64,000 nucleotides of DNA from positions 124,001-188,000 of the forward strand of contig NZ_AUUA01000005.1 of assembly GCF_000439085.1 (NCBI RefSeq). Direction: 5' to 3'. The notes below the pieces were generated by a model. It ran no database searches and was not told where the DNA came from. It worked only from the letters and a program-made list of their open reading frames with translations. A program made the position numbers and the translations under genes. This document shows, piece after piece, positions 55,046-64,000 of this stretch. Source of the DNA: Leminorella grimontii ATCC 33999 = DSM 5078. GTDB taxonomy: Bacteria > Pseudomonadota > Gammaproteobacteria > Enterobacterales > Enterobacteriaceae. Position 1 is the stretch's first letter. Every line of letters begins with the position of its first letter.

Positions 55046-55534
55046 CTATTCGGCCGTTTTCTCTTTTTTAAAGATAAAGCCTTCCAGCACCACCATCACC
55101 GCGCCGATGCAAATAGCGCAGTCGGCTACGTTAAACGTCGGATAGTGCCAGTTGCCGATAAAGAAATCGAAAAAGTCGACAACGAATCCATGATACAGGC
55201 GGTCGAACAGATTGCCCAACGCGCCGCCAATGATTAACGCAAAAGCGCAGTTGCTCCATTTGGCCGACGCCTGCGAGCGGTACATCATCACGATAAGCAC
55301 AATGGTTATCGTGACGGCGACCGCCGCCAGCGCCCAGCGCTGCCCCATAAAAGAGCTAAAGGCCGCGCCGTAGTTACGAGCATAGTAAAGATTGAAAAAC
55401 GGCAGCAGGTCGACGGACTCCCCAAGCCTGAAACGGCTGATAACCACAAACTTGCTGACCAGATCGACAATCACTACGATGACCGCCAGCCAAAGCCAGC
55501 GGACTCCCGTCGATAAAAGCGGTGTCTTATTCAT
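55046..55534 (-). CDS. lspA: prolipoprotein signal peptidase
   Basis: LspA removes signal peptides of lipoproteins after diacylglycerol addition. It has 162 residues and four membrane helices. The catalytic aspartates are in FNVADCAI and in the VDFFDFF region; NYGAAFS and [10 protein letters not shown] are conserved. Its ATG shares one base with the ileS stop (TGATG). Confidence 0.97.
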   Translation of the reverse strand: MNKTPLLSTGVRWLWLAVIVVIVDLVSKFVVISRFRLGESVDLLPFFNLYYARNYGAAFSSFMGQRWALAAVAVTITIVLIVMMYRSQASAKWSNCAFALIIGGALGNLFDRLYHGFVVDFFDFFIGNWHYPTFNVADCAICIGAVMVVLEGFIFKKEKTAE

Positions 55535-58350
55535 CAGGCAAACTTACGCTCTTCGCCCTGACCCACAACGTTGGTCACGCAGCGGCCGCAAAGTTCAGGC
55601 TGCTGTGCATTCTGACCGACGTCCTGAGTATAGTGCCAGCAGCGCGGGCACTTACAGCCGGGCGCCTTGGCCAACCCAATCTTAAGCCCCTTGATAACCT
55701 CGCTTTGCTGAGCGTCGGCAGAAGCATCCGCCAGCGGCGCGGTCTTAGCGCCGGAGGTCAGCAGCACAAAGCGCAGCTCGTCCTGCAGAGCGTTCAGCTG
55801 CCTCTCAAGCTCCGGTTCGACAAACAGCGTAACCGTCGCTTCCAAAGACCCGCCGATAAGCTTATCGCCGCGCGCCTGCTCCAGCACCTTGTTCACCTCA
55901 CCGCGCACTTTTAACAGCGCATCCCAGTATTCGTCGTTCATCGACTCGCCGTCGGCCAGCCCGAACAGGCCCTGATACCATTCGCCGGTGAAGACGAAGG
56001 TATCGCGCTCGCCCGGCAGGTACTGCCAGATTTCATCGGCGGTGAAGGACATCACCGGCGCCATCCAGCGCACCAGCGCTTCGGCGATATGATAAAGCGC
56101 CGTTTGGCAGCTGCGACGCGCCAGGCTGTCGCCCTTGGCGGTATACTGTCTGTCTTTAATGATGTCGAGATAGAACGAACCCATTTCTACCGAGCAGAAC
56201 TGCATCAGGCGCTGGATAACCACGTGAAAATCGTAGTTGTCGTAGCTATAGGCAATCTCTTGCTGCGCCTGCAGCGCCTTACCAACCGCCCAACGGTCCA
56301 GCACCACCATCTCTTCCGGCTTCACCATGTCGCGAGCCGGATCGAACCCGTTGAGGTTCGCCAGCAGGAAGCGAGCGGTGTTGCGGATGCGGCGGTAGGC
56401 GTCGGCGGAACGCTTGAGGATTTCGTCAGACACGGCGATTTCGCCGGTGTAGTCCGTCGACGCAACCCACAGGCGAAGGATGTCGCCGCCGAGCTTGTTC
56501 ATCACGTCCTGCGGGCTGACGGTGTTGCCGATAGACTTGGACATCTTGCGCCCTTGGCCGTCGACGGTAAAGCCGTGGGTCAGCACTTCGCGATAGGGCG
56601 CTTTGCCCTTCATGGCGGTAGAGATCATCAGCGAAGACATAAACCAGCCGCGGTGCTGATCCGAACCTTCCAAATACATGTCGGCGCTGTGGCCGTGGAA
56701 TTCAGGGCGTACGTCAACCACCGAGGAGTGCGTTGAACCGGAGTCGAACCAGACGTCCAGCGTGTCCGGCACTTTGACGTAGTCGGCGGCTTCATCGCCA
56801 AGCAGATCTTTAGGGTCGAGATCCCACCACGCCTGAATGCCGTGCTCTTCAACGCGCTCCGCTACCTGCTCCATCAGTTCCAGCGCGCGAGGATGCAGCT
56901 CATCGGTATCTTTATGGACGAACAGCGACATCGGCATGCCCCAGGTGCGCTGGCGGGAAATACACCAGTCTGGGCGGTTTTCCACCATGCTCTCGATGCG
57001 CGCCTGACCCCAGTCCGGGATCCAGCGTACTTTCTTGATCTCCGCCAGGGACTGCTTGCGCAGGCCGTTTTGATCCATGCTGACGAACCACTGCGGCGTC
57101 GCGCGGAAGATGATCGGCGACTTGTGGCGCCAGCAGCAGGGGTAGCTGTGCTGCAGTTTTTCAACGTGCAGCAGCGCGCCGCGGGTCTTGAGCAGCTCGA
57201 CGATAACGTCGTTGGCCTTAAAGACGTTCAGCCCGTCCAGACCCTCGCCGGTGCCGGGCTGGTAGCAGCCGTCCGGCCCGACCGGGTTAGCGACTTCGAG
57301 CCCGTACTTCAGGCCGATGGTATAGTCGTCCGGGCCGTGGCCAGGCGCGGTGTGAACGGCGCCGGTACCGGCGTCCAGCGTAACGTGTTCGCCAAGCACG
57401 ATCGGTACGTCGAAATCGAGGAACGGGTGCTTAAAGCGCATTAGTTCAAGATCCGCGCCCTTGGCGTCGCTTAAAACGATCCAACTGGTAATGCCGGCGC
57501 GCGCCATGACGCTCTCTACCAGTTCGGCGGCAAGGATAAGGTACTCGTCGCCGACCTGCACCAGCTGGTAGTCAAACGTTGGATGTAAAGAGATTGCGCG
57601 GTTAGCCGGCAGCGTCCACGGGGTTGTCGTCCAGATAACGGCATAAATAGGCCCCTTGACGTTATGAACGTCAAAGGCTTTGGCTACGGCGACCGGGTCT
57701 ACGGCGGCAAAGCGCACGTCGATAGACGGAGAGGTTTTGTCGTAGTATTCAACCTCGGCTTCCGCCAGAGAAGAACGGCAGTCGATGCACCAGTGAACCG
57801 GCTTGGCGCCCTTGTGCAGATGGCCGTTAGAAATAATCTTACCCAGCGCGCGGATGATGTTGGCCTCGGTCTTGTAGGCCATCGTCAGATAGGGGTTATC
57901 CCAGTCGCCCAGCACGCCCAGGCGAATAAAGTCTTTCTTTTGCCCTTCTACCTGGCCGGCGGCATAGCTGCGGCAGGCTTTACGAAACTCGGCAGCGCTG
58001 ATCTTCTCGCCGGGTTTGCCCACCAGCTGCTCGACCTTAAGCTCAATCGGCAGGCCGTGGCAGTCCCAGCCGGGGACGTAAGGCGCGTCGAAACCGGCGA
58101 GGCCCTTTGACTTAACGATAATGTCTTTAAGAATCTTGTTGACCGCGTGACCAATGTGAAGATCGCCGTTCGCGTAGGGAGGGCCATCGTGAAGAATAAA
58201 CGTTTTTTTACCCTTCTTGGCCTGGCGAATCGCACCGTAAAGGTCCGCTTCATACCAACGCTTCAGCATATCCGGTTCGCGCTTGGCGAGATCGCCGCGC
58301 ATCGGAAAACCGGTTTCCGGCAGGTTCAACGTGTTCTTATAGTCAGTCAT
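55534..58350 (-). CDS. ileS: isoleucyl-tRNA synthetase
   Basis: IleS charges tRNA-Ile and edits valine. It has 938 residues, as in E. coli. The HIGH motif is in [11 protein letters not shown] near residue 60, KMSKS in [10 protein letters not shown] near residue 602, and the C-terminal zinc site in [12 protein letters not shown]...CGRC. ATG at 58350 ([14 protein letters not shown]) is used; the frame is open further upstream but without homology. It lies between ribF and lspA, 34 bases after ribF. Confidence 0.98.
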   Translation of the reverse strand: MTDYKNTLNLPETGFPMRGDLAKREPDMLKRWYEADLYGAIRQAKKGKKTFILHDGPPYANGDLHIGHAVNKILKDIIVKSKGLAGFDAPYVPGWDCHGLPIELKVEQLVGKPGEKISAAEFRKACRSYAAGQVEGQKKDFIRLGVLGDWDNPYLTMAYKTEANIIRALGKIISNGHLHKGAKPVHWCIDCRSSLAEAEVEYYDKTSPSIDVRFAAVDPVAVAKAFDVHNVKGPIYAVIWTTTPWTLPANRAISLHPTFDYQLVQVGDEYLILAAELVESVMARAGITSWIVLSDAKGADLELMRFKHPFLDFDVPIVLGEHVTLDAGTGAVHTAPGHGPDDYTIGLKYGLEVANPVGPDGCYQPGTGEGLDGLNVFKANDVIVELLKTRGALLHVEKLQHSYPCCWRHKSPIIFRATPQWFVSMDQNGLRKQSLAEIKKVRWIPDWGQARIESMVENRPDWCISRQRTWGMPMSLFVHKDTDELHPRALELMEQVAERVEEHGIQAWWDLDPKDLLGDEAADYVKVPDTLDVWFDSGSTHSSVVDVRPEFHGHSADMYLEGSDQHRGWFMSSLMISTAMKGKAPYREVLTHGFTVDGQGRKMSKSIGNTVSPQDVMNKLGGDILRLWVASTDYTGEIAVSDEILKRSADAYRRIRNTARFLLANLNGFDPARDMVKPEEMVVLDRWAVGKALQAQQEIAYSYDNYDFHVVIQRLMQFCSVEMGSFYLDIIKDRQYTAKGDSLARRSCQTALYHIAEALVRWMAPVMSFTADEIWQYLPGERDTFVFTGEWYQGLFGLADGESMNDEYWDALLKVRGEVNKVLEQARGDKLIGGSLEATVTLFVEPELERQLNALQDELRFVLLTSGAKTAPLADASADAQQSEVIKGLKIGLAKAPGCKCPRCWHYTQDVGQNAQQPELCGRCVTNVVGQGEERKFA

Positions 58351-58384
58351 TCGATTCTCTGTTCCATTAATCTCGACAAATGTA

Positions 58385-59323
58385 TTAAGTCCGCACCGTC
58401 TGCCCAAAAAACCGACGGGCGGTGGCGACATCGTTTTCAATCTGTTGCTTCAACGCCTCCAGCGAGGCGAACCGCTGCTCGTTGCGCAGCTTTTCTCGTA
58501 TTACGACATTAATATGGCGGCCGTAGAGGTCCATATTGACGTCCAGCAGGTGAACTTCAAGCTGCTGGCGGACGCCGGACACCGTCGGACGCGTGCCTAT
58601 GTTGGCCACGCCGGGCAGCGGACGCTCCGAAAGGCCCATTACCTCAACGGCGTAAACGCCTTTTATGGGCGCGACCAGCCGCTTCATCGGCAGGTTGGCG
58701 GTGGGAAAACCTATCGTACGCCCCAGCTCGTCGCCGTGCACTACGCGGCCGCACATGCCGTAAGGCCTCCCCAGCAGGGATTCGGCCAAAGCCAAATCGT
58801 CATCCTGTAGCGCCTGACGAATCATCGTACTGCTGATGCGCTTGCCCGCTTCGCAAAAGCTTTGCGTATTGGCGACAGAAAAACCGCTTCGCTCCCCGGC
58901 CTTTTGCAGCAGGGCAAAATCCCCCTGACGACAAGCGCCGAAGCGAAAATCATCACCCACGGTCAAAAACTTAACACCTAGCCTTTCAACCAGCAACCGG
59001 GAAATAAAGTCCTCGGCGCTGACGGCGGCGAACGCGTCGTCAAACTTCACGCACAGCAGGTAGTCAATGCCCGCCTCCGCCAGATGAAGGCACTTGTCGC
59101 GCAGCCGGGTCAATCTTGCCGGCGCCTTCTCTGGCGCAAACAGTTCCAGAGGCTGCGGCTCAAAGATCATAACCATCGTGGGAAGCCCTAGGCGCTCCCC
59201 TTCCCGTTTCAACTGACGCAACAGCGCCTGATGGCCCAGATGGATGCCGTCAAAGTTTCCTATCGTCAGAACGCAGCCATGGTGGCGAGGTCGGACGTTG
59301 TGTATGCCGCGAATCAGCTCCAT
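58385..59323 (-). CDS. ribF: riboflavin kinase / FAD synthetase
   Basis: RibF phosphorylates riboflavin to FMN and adenylates it to FAD. It has 312 residues. The N-terminal adenylyltransferase domain carries [16 protein letters not shown] near residue 20; the C-terminal kinase domain has [12 protein letters not shown] near residue 203. First gene of the ribF-ileS-lspA-ispH run on this strand. Confidence 0.97.
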   Translation of the reverse strand: MELIRGIHNVRPRHHGCVLTIGNFDGIHLGHQALLRQLKREGERLGLPTMVMIFEPQPLELFAPEKAPARLTRLRDKCLHLAEAGIDYLLCVKFDDAFAAVSAEDFISRLLVERLGVKFLTVGDDFRFGACRQGDFALLQKAGERSGFSVANTQSFCEAGKRISSTMIRQALQDDDLALAESLLGRPYGMCGRVVHGDELGRTIGFPTANLPMKRLVAPIKGVYAVEVMGLSERPLPGVANIGTRPTVSGVRQQLEVHLLDVNMDLYGRHINVVIREKLRNEQRFASLEALKQQIENDVATARRFFGQTVRT

Positions 59324-59620
59324 AAATCAGCTCAGGGATTCTGTACAAATCGAAGGCGCCGATTATAGCAACTGCCGCGGCGAAGGTTAACCGGCGATTG
59401 CGCGATCGGCTAAAATCTTCTTGTTGCCTGCGGCGACGAAAGCCATTGATAAATCCCATCCAGCGCTCAGTTATTCAGCACCTATGCAAAGAAAACGCGT
59501 TAATGACTGTATTCCGGCGCGCAAAGCTGTTAGAATTCTGCGCCATCGATAATCGCGGTGTCGCTCTTTCTTTATTCCTACAAGAATAAAAAAATGGCGG
59601 CGCTAATTTGCACAAATCCG
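59324..59620. other. ribF-rpsT divergent intergenic region
   Basis: This spacer carries the ribF promoter on minus and distal rpsT promoters on plus. A 63-codon frame (59398-59589) has no ribosome binding site and no resemblance I recognise, so I leave it out. No strong hairpin was seen. Confidence 0.55.
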
Positions 59621-59649
59621 TTGACAAAAGAAGGTCGAAAGGGCATATT
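59621..59649 (+). promoter_or_regulatory. rpsT proximal promoter
   Basis: TTGACA at 59621-59626 and CATATT at 59644-59649 are 17 bases apart, about 47 bases before the rpsT start. E. coli rpsT has a strong promoter at the same place. Confidence 0.8.
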
Positions 59650-59695
59650 CCTTCGCCTTTAGAATGTCCTCAAGAAACTATTTGGGAGTTGGACC

Positions 59696-59959
59696 TTGGC
59701 TAATATCAAATCAGCTAAGAAACGCGCCATCCAGTCTGAGAAGCGCCGCAAGCATAACGCAAGCCGCCGCTCTATGATGCGTACCTTCATCAAGAAAGTG
59801 CGTATGGCGATCGAATCAGGTGACAAAGCCGCCGCAGTAGCAGCTTTCAGTGAAATGCAACCGATTGTTGACCGTCAGGCAGCAAAAGGTCTGATTCACA
59901 AAAACAAAGCAGCGCGTCATAAGTCACACCTGACTGCACAAATCAGCGCAATGCAGTAA
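59696..59959 (+). CDS. rpsT: 30S ribosomal protein S20
   Basis: S20 is an early-binding small-subunit protein. It has 87 residues, very basic, [17 protein letters not shown] at the start. Translation starts at TTG, as in E. coli, with GGGAG eight bases before it. The rare start is linked in E. coli to autoregulation by S20. Monocistronic, with its own promoter and terminator. Confidence 0.98.
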   Translation: MANIKSAKKRAIQSEKRRKHNASRRSMMRTFIKKVRMAIESGDKAAAVAAFSEMQPIVDRQAAKGLIHKNKAARHKSHLTAQISAMQ

Positions 59960-59975
59960 TGCTCCGCGCTTTTTG

Positions 59976-60001
59976 AAAAAACCGGCTATGCCGGTTTTTT
60001 T
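59976..60001 (+). terminator. rpsT terminator
   Basis: ACCGGC-TAT-GCCGGT followed by seven T, 20 bases after the rpsT stop. On the other strand the A-run gives T's as well, so it may also end csgC transcripts. Confidence 0.92.
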
Positions 60002-60029
60002 ATGCCTGAAAAACGGTCAACGGTTCAGC

Positions 60030-60356
60030 TCAAATTTTGGGCGGATATTCCCAGCGCTCGCTAAATGAAACGCTGGCGCCGTCGCTGAGCGTAACGTTAA
60101 CCTGCACGCTGTCCCCTCGGCTGGCGCTAAACGTCATTTTCCCCATTTCCCGCTCTTGCCCAGCAGCCAGCGAAACGTTCTGCCGCTGAACGCTTAAACT
60201 TTCCCCCTGAGCGCCCCGACGCTTTACTTCGACGACCAGCCGACATTCGCAGGCATTATCAAGCTTGGCCATGGGAACAACCGTAAAGTTCGCGCCGTCC
60301 TGCTGGACGTTAAACCAAAGCGGCTGGCTTAGCGCTGCAACTAGCAGTAAAGACAT
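60030..60356 (-). CDS. csgC: curli assembly inhibitor
   Basis: CsgC is a small periplasmic immunoglobulin-like protein that stops CsgA from forming amyloid inside the cell. It has 108 residues with a short signal sequence. The CxC motif (CECR, near residue 36) aligns with E. coli CLCR. ATG at 60356 follows GAGGAG. It is third in csgBAC and lies behind a hairpin after csgA. Confidence 0.9.
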   Translation of the reverse strand: MSLLLVAALSQPLWFNVQQDGANFTVVPMAKLDNACECRLVVEVKRRGAQGESLSVQRQNVSLAAGQEREMGKMTFSASRGDSVQVNVTLSDGASVSFSERWEYPPKI

Positions 60357-60387
60357 TCTGACGCTCCTCTTAAGCAACGCACATAAC

Positions 60388-60412
60388 AAAACAGGGCTTA
60401 CGCCCTGTTTTT
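60388..60412. terminator. hairpin between csgA and csgC
   Basis: AAACAGGGC and GCCCTGTTT form a perfect 9-bp stem; on the minus strand the loop is GTAA. The minus-strand flank is TTTTGTTATG. It lies 16 bases after csgA and would end most csgBA transcripts before csgC, giving csgC a lower dose than the fibre subunits. Confidence 0.75.
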
Positions 60413-60427
60413 ATACGCAATATGAAA

Positions 60428-60886
60428 CTAGTGCTGGTTGGTATAAGCCACGTTGGCAGTACCAAATTGCTGTACGGTAATCAGGCCGCCGTCATAGGTT
60501 TGAGACGCGAAAGAGCGGTTGCCGTTTCCGTTTTGAGAAACGAACACCTGCGCTTTATTGGCGCTTTGGGCTACGCTGCTGCCGTTGTCATTACCAAACT
60601 GATCGACAACGATACGGCTATTGTCACCGAGCTGGTTAGTATAAGAGTAGTTGCGGTCTCCGCGCTGCTCTACGTCCGTTAGCGACTTATAGGCGCTGGA
60701 CTGATTGGCGTCCGCCACGTTGCTATAGCCGCTTTGATAAATCCGAATTTCCGCCGATGCGTCCGTATATTGAGGAACGGCAGGCGGTGTTACGCTCGGC
60801 CCGGTGGTATGACGATCGCCGCTGTCGGCCATCGCGCTACTGGAAACAACTAATGCTGATACCGCCAGAATTTTCCACAGTTTCAT
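60428..60886 (-). CDS. csgA: major curlin subunit
   Basis: CsgA is the main amyloid subunit of curli. It has 152 residues: signal peptide to about residue 20, a short targeting segment, then five repeats starting at residues 45, 68, 90, 112 and 134, each with the Q-x-G-x2-N-x5-Q ladder (for example YQSGYSNVADANQ, DQFGNDNGSSVAQ). The N-terminal segment (DSGDRHTTGPSVTPPAVPQY) is not the glycine-rich one of E. coli. The serine that opens each repeat is Ala or Gly in repeats 1, 4 and 5. Confidence 0.95.
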   Translation of the reverse strand: MKLWKILAVSALVVSSSAMADSGDRHTTGPSVTPPAVPQYTDASAEIRIYQSGYSNVADANQSSAYKSLTDVEQRGDRNYSYTNQLGDNSRIVVDQFGNDNGSSVAQSANKAQVFVSQNGNGNRSFASQTYDGGLITVQQFGTANVAYTNQH

Positions 60887-60938
60887 AATGCTACCCCATC
60901 GTATGTAGATACCTTTACGTTGTCAGGAATATGAATTC

Positions 60939-61427
60939 TTAGTGCTGAGTAATGCGAATCGCCATTCCCGATGAATTTTGCACAATACCGGCGGACCGGT
61001 TTATGCCGTTTTGATAAATCTGCGCAACGTTGCCCTTGCCCTTTTGTACAACGTAGGCCGAGTTATCAAATTCTGTCTGTTCTACGGAGGCCACGTTTGC
61101 AACGCCCGCCTGCAGAACAACTGCCGTATTGCGTCCGTCAGACTGGCTGACCTCTGCGACGTTGGCCGCCCCCCTTTGGGCCACAATAGCCAAATTGCTT
61201 CCCTGTATTTGGTGAATGCGGGCCTGATTGCCCTGTCCCTGCTGTAAGACGACGGCCGCATTGTTGTAGCCGTCCTGAAAAACGTTGGCCCGATTTCCGC
61301 CACGAGAATAAAGGTCCCGCTGAGCAAACTCGGACCCGGCGCCAAATTCTGCGCCCGACATGTCGTACTGCGCTGCAACAGCGCAGGGAATAAGGCCCAT
61401 CGCCAATAGAAATCTTAACTTTGTCAT
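60939..61427 (-). CDS. csgB: curlin nucleator
   Basis: CsgB is surface-bound and seeds CsgA polymerisation. It has 162 residues: signal peptide to about residue 19 (CAVAA-QY), a linker, then five or six curlin-like repeats (VFQDGYNNAAVVLQ, IHQIQGSNLAIVAQ, and so on) and a charged last repeat ending MAIRITQH, like E. coli MAIRVTQR. The ATG at 61427 follows GGGAGG. First gene of csgBAC; divergent from csgD. Confidence 0.95.
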   Translation of the reverse strand: MTKLRFLLAMGLIPCAVAAQYDMSGAEFGAGSEFAQRDLYSRGGNRANVFQDGYNNAAVVLQQGQGNQARIHQIQGSNLAIVAQRGAANVAEVSQSDGRNTAVVLQAGVANVASVEQTEFDNSAYVVQKGKGNVAQIYQNGINRSAGIVQNSSGMAIRITQH

Positions 61428-62027
61428 CCCGCTTCCCTCCCCATTTTGCAGCAAAATTCAACGCCGTTATAACAACGCTTTGGATAATGCCGCCAGTTAT
61501 TCTGAGTATGTCGACCTCGGCGAATAATTAACTCACCTTCATTTCGTATTTTGATTTTTAGAACTAATAAAAATGCATGAAGCCAACATATAAAACTTTA
61601 GGCTGTTGATGAGGTTATCTTCAGTTAATAAAAAACAAAAAATAGAAATCCCCGCGAATTAATTCACTAAAAAGAGCGACAGCGTCTTGACCCAAAAGTA
61701 TTTATGTCCATATAAAACGATTAACCTGTCATTTTTGCGGGGTGAAAAATTCACTTTCATTTCATAGGTGTATTTGTATCATAATGAAATAAATGATATT
61801 AATAAGCGAAATAGCACAGTAGAACATAGATGAAACGACACATTTTGCAACACAAATAACACTTGCTTTAGGTTACTCAAATACTAGATTGAATATGTGC
61901 CAGCCCAAATGGGAACTGTCTAAATTAATAAAAAACTAACGTTCGGTTATTTAACCAAATCAAAGAAGCTCTATTTATTACGGTATTATTACCGTGATGC
62001 ATATTTTTATTATCAGGTGAGGACATC
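61428..62027. promoter_or_regulatory. csgB-csgD divergent control region
   Basis: This 600-base AT-rich spacer carries promoters for both curli operons; E. coli has a ~750-base region with many regulator sites. GGGGTGAAAAA at 61739-61749 partly matches the CsgD box (CGGGTGAGNKA); it is about 310 bases from csgB, rather far, so the match is weak. No open frame was seen. Confidence 0.6.
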
Positions 62028-62678
62028 ATGAATAATGAAGTCAATAATTTACTGTTGCTGGTTACCCAGCCATCGCTGCTCGCTACGGCGTTATTACACC
62101 AGCTGGAAACCTCATTTTCCGTTCACGTAAGGCTACAAAATAGTGACAAGCCGTTTGATGAATTTCCCCCACAGGCGGGAACGAGGTTTATCCTGTTCGA
62201 CCTGCTTGGGCTGGACAAAAAGCGCACGCTTTATTGGCAGGAGGCGTTTAATCGACAACGCGCCAATATAAAAATCCTGCTGCTCAATACGCCGGAAAAC
62301 TACCGTATTGAAGAAATAGAGCGCTGGCCCCACGTGTATGCCGTTTTTTACCTTTCGACCGACAGAAGCAAGCTGCTTGAAGGCATCAATAGCGTAATGG
62401 AAGGGGAATATTATTTTTCGCAACAGTTGACCAGCAGCCTGATTGAGCGTTCCAGACGCTATCACTTTAACCACGGCGACATCACCAGCGGCCTCACACA
62501 GCGAGAAAAAGAGATCCTCACCAAGCTCAGCATGGGGGCGTCCAACGTTGAGATAGCCAATCTGCTGTTTATTAGCGAAAACACGGTTAAAACGCACCTC
62601 TACAACCTGTTTCGCAAGATTTCCGTCAAAAACAGAACTCAGGCCGCCTCCTGGGCCAATGAACATCTGAGACGATAA
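62028..62678 (+). CDS. csgD: curli/biofilm master regulator
   Basis: CsgD activates csgBA and biofilm genes. It has 216 residues, as in E. coli: an N-terminal receiver-like domain without the usual aspartate phosphorylation pocket, and a C-terminal LuxR helix-turn-helix ([20 protein letters not shown] and [14 protein letters not shown] near residues 155-200). A good ribosome binding site (GTGAGGA) precedes the ATG. First gene of csgDEFG. Confidence 0.95.
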   Translation: MNNEVNNLLLLVTQPSLLATALLHQLETSFSVHVRLQNSDKPFDEFPPQAGTRFILFDLLGLDKKRTLYWQEAFNRQRANIKILLLNTPENYRIEEIERWPHVYAVFYLSTDRSKLLEGINSVMEGEYYFSQQLTSSLIERSRRYHFNHGDITSGLTQREKEILTKLSMGASNVEIANLLFISENTVKTHLYNLFRKISVKNRTQAASWANEHLRR

Positions 62679-62680
62679 CC

Positions 62681-63070
62681 ATGAAGCGACGAACTCTCTT
62701 CGCTGCTCTGGGCGCGGCGTGGATACTCTCGCCCAGCGTAAAAGGCGTTGAGGTCGAGATCCCCGGTCTGCTCACCGATCATACCGTGTCGTCGATCGGA
62801 CACGGCTTCTATCGATCGTTCAGCGATAAATGGGATGTGAACTTTAAAGGCAACATCACCATCACCGAAAGGCCCAGCGCCCGTTGGGGAAGCTGGATAA
62901 TGATAAAAATCGATCAGGACCTGTTGTACCAAACCTTCCTGTTTCCAACCCGCAGAGATTTTGAAAAAAACGTTCAGCTCGCCGTCAACGGCGTAGCGGA
63001 AAAGCTGCAAAGAAGACAGATAGACAAAGCGTTACTTAACACCGGCGATTTAACCAGCGATGAATTTTGA
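62681..63070 (+). CDS. csgE: curli export specificity factor
   Basis: CsgE is periplasmic, caps the CsgG channel and gives substrate specificity. It has 129 residues, the same as E. coli, with a signal peptide (about residues 1-22). [19 protein letters not shown] and [10 protein letters not shown] are nearly identical to E. coli. It starts two bases after csgD. Confidence 0.96.
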   Translation: MKRRTLFAALGAAWILSPSVKGVEVEIPGLLTDHTVSSIGHGFYRSFSDKWDVNFKGNITITERPSARWGSWIMIKIDQDLLYQTFLFPTRRDFEKNVQLAVNGVAEKLQRRQIDKALLNTGDLTSDEF

Positions 63071-63079
63071 GGGGGTACT

Positions 63080-63490
63080 ATGCGAGTCATCTATACGGCG
63101 TTGTTCCTATTGGCTTTCTCTCCGGTAGCCTGGAGCGGAAATCTGGTTTTTCAGTTCGTTAACCCCAACTTTGGCGGTAACCCTAACAACGGTTCCTACC
63201 TGCTGTCCCAAGCGAATGCTCAAAACTCCTATAAAGATCCTAACGGCTATGACTTTGAGTCTTCTACGCCCAGCGCGCTGGAGAACTTTACCTCTGCAGT
63301 TCAGTCGCAGCTTTTAGGCACGCTGATGGGCAACATTAGTCAGGGAAAGCCGGGGCGCTTAGTCACAAAGGACTTTATCGTTGACGTCACCAATACGGAC
63401 GGACGGCTCCTGATGAACATTCTCGATCGCGCCAGCGGCAAGAGCTCAACGATCGAAGTTGACGGCATTTCCAGCATAAGCACTAACTAA
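63080..63490 (+). CDS. csgF: curli assembly factor
   Basis: CsgF binds CsgG at the cell surface and anchors CsgB. It has 136 residues with a signal peptide ending AWS-GN near residue 20. The CsgG-binding N-terminus of the mature chain (FQFVNPNFGGNPNNGSYLL) is highly conserved. A purine-rich ribosome binding site (GAGGGGG) precedes the ATG. Confidence 0.95.
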   Translation: MRVIYTALFLLAFSPVAWSGNLVFQFVNPNFGGNPNNGSYLLSQANAQNSYKDPNGYDFESSTPSALENFTSAVQSQLLGTLMGNISQGKPGRLVTKDFIVDVTNTDGRLLMNILDRASGKSSTIEVDGISSISTN

Positions 63491-63505
63491 AACGGAAAGA
63501 CAACT

Positions 63506-64000
63506 ATGCGCCATTACCTTGTACTCATAGGCATTTTTCTTTTAAGCGGCTGTCTGACCGCCCCCCCCAAAGAGGGTGCATCGCCGACGCTTTTACCGCA
63601 CGCGCAAAGCTATCAGGACCTAACCCACCTTCCCTCCCCTGCGGGAAAAATATTTGTGTCGGTTTATAGCATTCAGGATGAAACCGGGCAGTTTAAAGCT
63701 TACCCGGCCAGCAACTTCTCTACCTCTGTGCCTCAAAGCGCCACGGCAATGCTGGTTTCCGCACTGAAGGACTCTAACTGGTTCATTCCTTTAGAAAGGC
63801 AGGGGCTGCAAAACCTGCTCAACGAACGAAAGATTATTCGAGCCGCGCAGGAAAACGGCAGGGCCGCTATTAACAACCAGGGGCAGCTCCCTTCGCTGGT
63901 AGCCGCCAACGTGATCGTTGAGGGCTCCATTATCGGCTATGAAAGCAACGTCAAGACGGGCGGCATCGGCGCTCGCTACTTCGGCATCGGCGGCAGCACT
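63506..64000 (+). CDS. csgG: curli secretion channel, 3' end outside window
   Basis: CsgG is the outer-membrane lipoprotein nonamer that exports curli subunits. The first 165 residues are visible. The signal ends in a lipobox LSGC (cysteine near residue 16), followed by TAPPKEG, LLPHAQSY and the domain opening KIFVSVYSIQDETGQFK. It lies 15 bases after csgF and runs off the window edge. Confidence 0.96.
   Translation, partial: MRHYLVLIGIFLLSGCLTAPPKEGASPTLLPHAQSYQDLTHLPSPAGKIFVSVYSIQDETGQFKAYPASNFSTSVPQSATAMLVSALKDSNWFIPLERQGLQNLLNERKIIRAAQENGRAAINNQGQLPSLVAANVIVEGSIIGYESNVKTGGIGARYFGIGGST

Noticed and set aside
59398-59589. 63-codon frame between ribF and rpsT (a yaaY equivalent)
   Set aside because: It has no ribosome binding site, does not resemble YaaY, and overlaps promoter DNA.

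Overview
The window is one stretch of an enterobacterial chromosome (order Enterobacterales). Almost every core gene has a close E. coli counterpart of matching length, and the gene order is a mirror image of the E. coli 0-2 minute region (rpsT to murC). The base composition is moderately GC-rich, and the combination of curli genes with a non-E. coli arrangement suggests a lineage outside Escherichia/Salmonella. Budviciaceae (for example Leminorella) would fit, but I cannot prove it from sequence alone.

Layout. 1-12303 (minus strand) is the 3' part of the dcw cluster: mraZ-rsmH-ftsL-ftsI-murE-murF-mraY-murD-ftsW-murG-murC (cut by the window edge). The genes are packed with overlaps and driven from a promoter carrying three MraZ TGGGN repeats. 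12769-17329 holds cra, an unrecognised membrane-anchored protein, and ilvIH. 17529-18422 is a two-gene operon for periplasmic cytochrome b562 and a b561-type membrane cytochrome, lying where E. coli has leuO. 18543-23531 is the leu operon with promoter, leader peptide, attenuator and leuABCD. 23571-24953 is an AT-rich stretch with a membrane-bound winged-helix regulator. 25235-29506 carries a DUF554 membrane protein and a TPP riboswitch followed by thiBPQ. 29518-31042 has a DsbA/FrnE-like oxidoreductase and a four-cysteine secreted protein. 31179-37315 is SOS-box-polB, rapA and rluA. 37321-38693 is a P-loop kinase and djlA. 38984-45832 is lptD-surA-pdxA-rsmA-apaG-apaH. 45880-47637 is folA and yjjPB. 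47704-48143 is a non-coding stretch full of strong hairpins. 48144-52534 is carAB with ArgR- and PurR-like sites. 53015-59323 is dapB, ispH, lspA, ileS and ribF. 59621-60001 is rpsT with promoter and terminator. 60030-64000 is the curli locus: csgBAC on minus, csgDEFG on plus (csgG cut by the window edge).

How it works together. Most of the window is housekeeping: peptidoglycan precursors and septation, branched-chain amino acids, thiamine uptake, outer-membrane biogenesis, arginine/pyrimidine and lysine/DAP precursors, translation. Compared with E. coli, several accessory genes are missing at their usual sites (leuO, setA/sgrRS, araCBAD, kefFC/fix/cai, fkpB, rihC, nhaAR). Other genes sit there instead: cybC plus cytochrome b561, the CadC-like regulator, DUF554, the secreted protein, yjjPB and the curli locus.

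Best candidates for something new: the hairpin cluster at 47816-48030 (candidate structured RNA or mobile-element/phage remnant), the cytochrome b561/b562 pair, the unrecognised anchored protein at 13931-15001, and the short-tailed membrane regulator at 24195-24953. I found no tRNA, rRNA, CRISPR array or intact insertion sequence.
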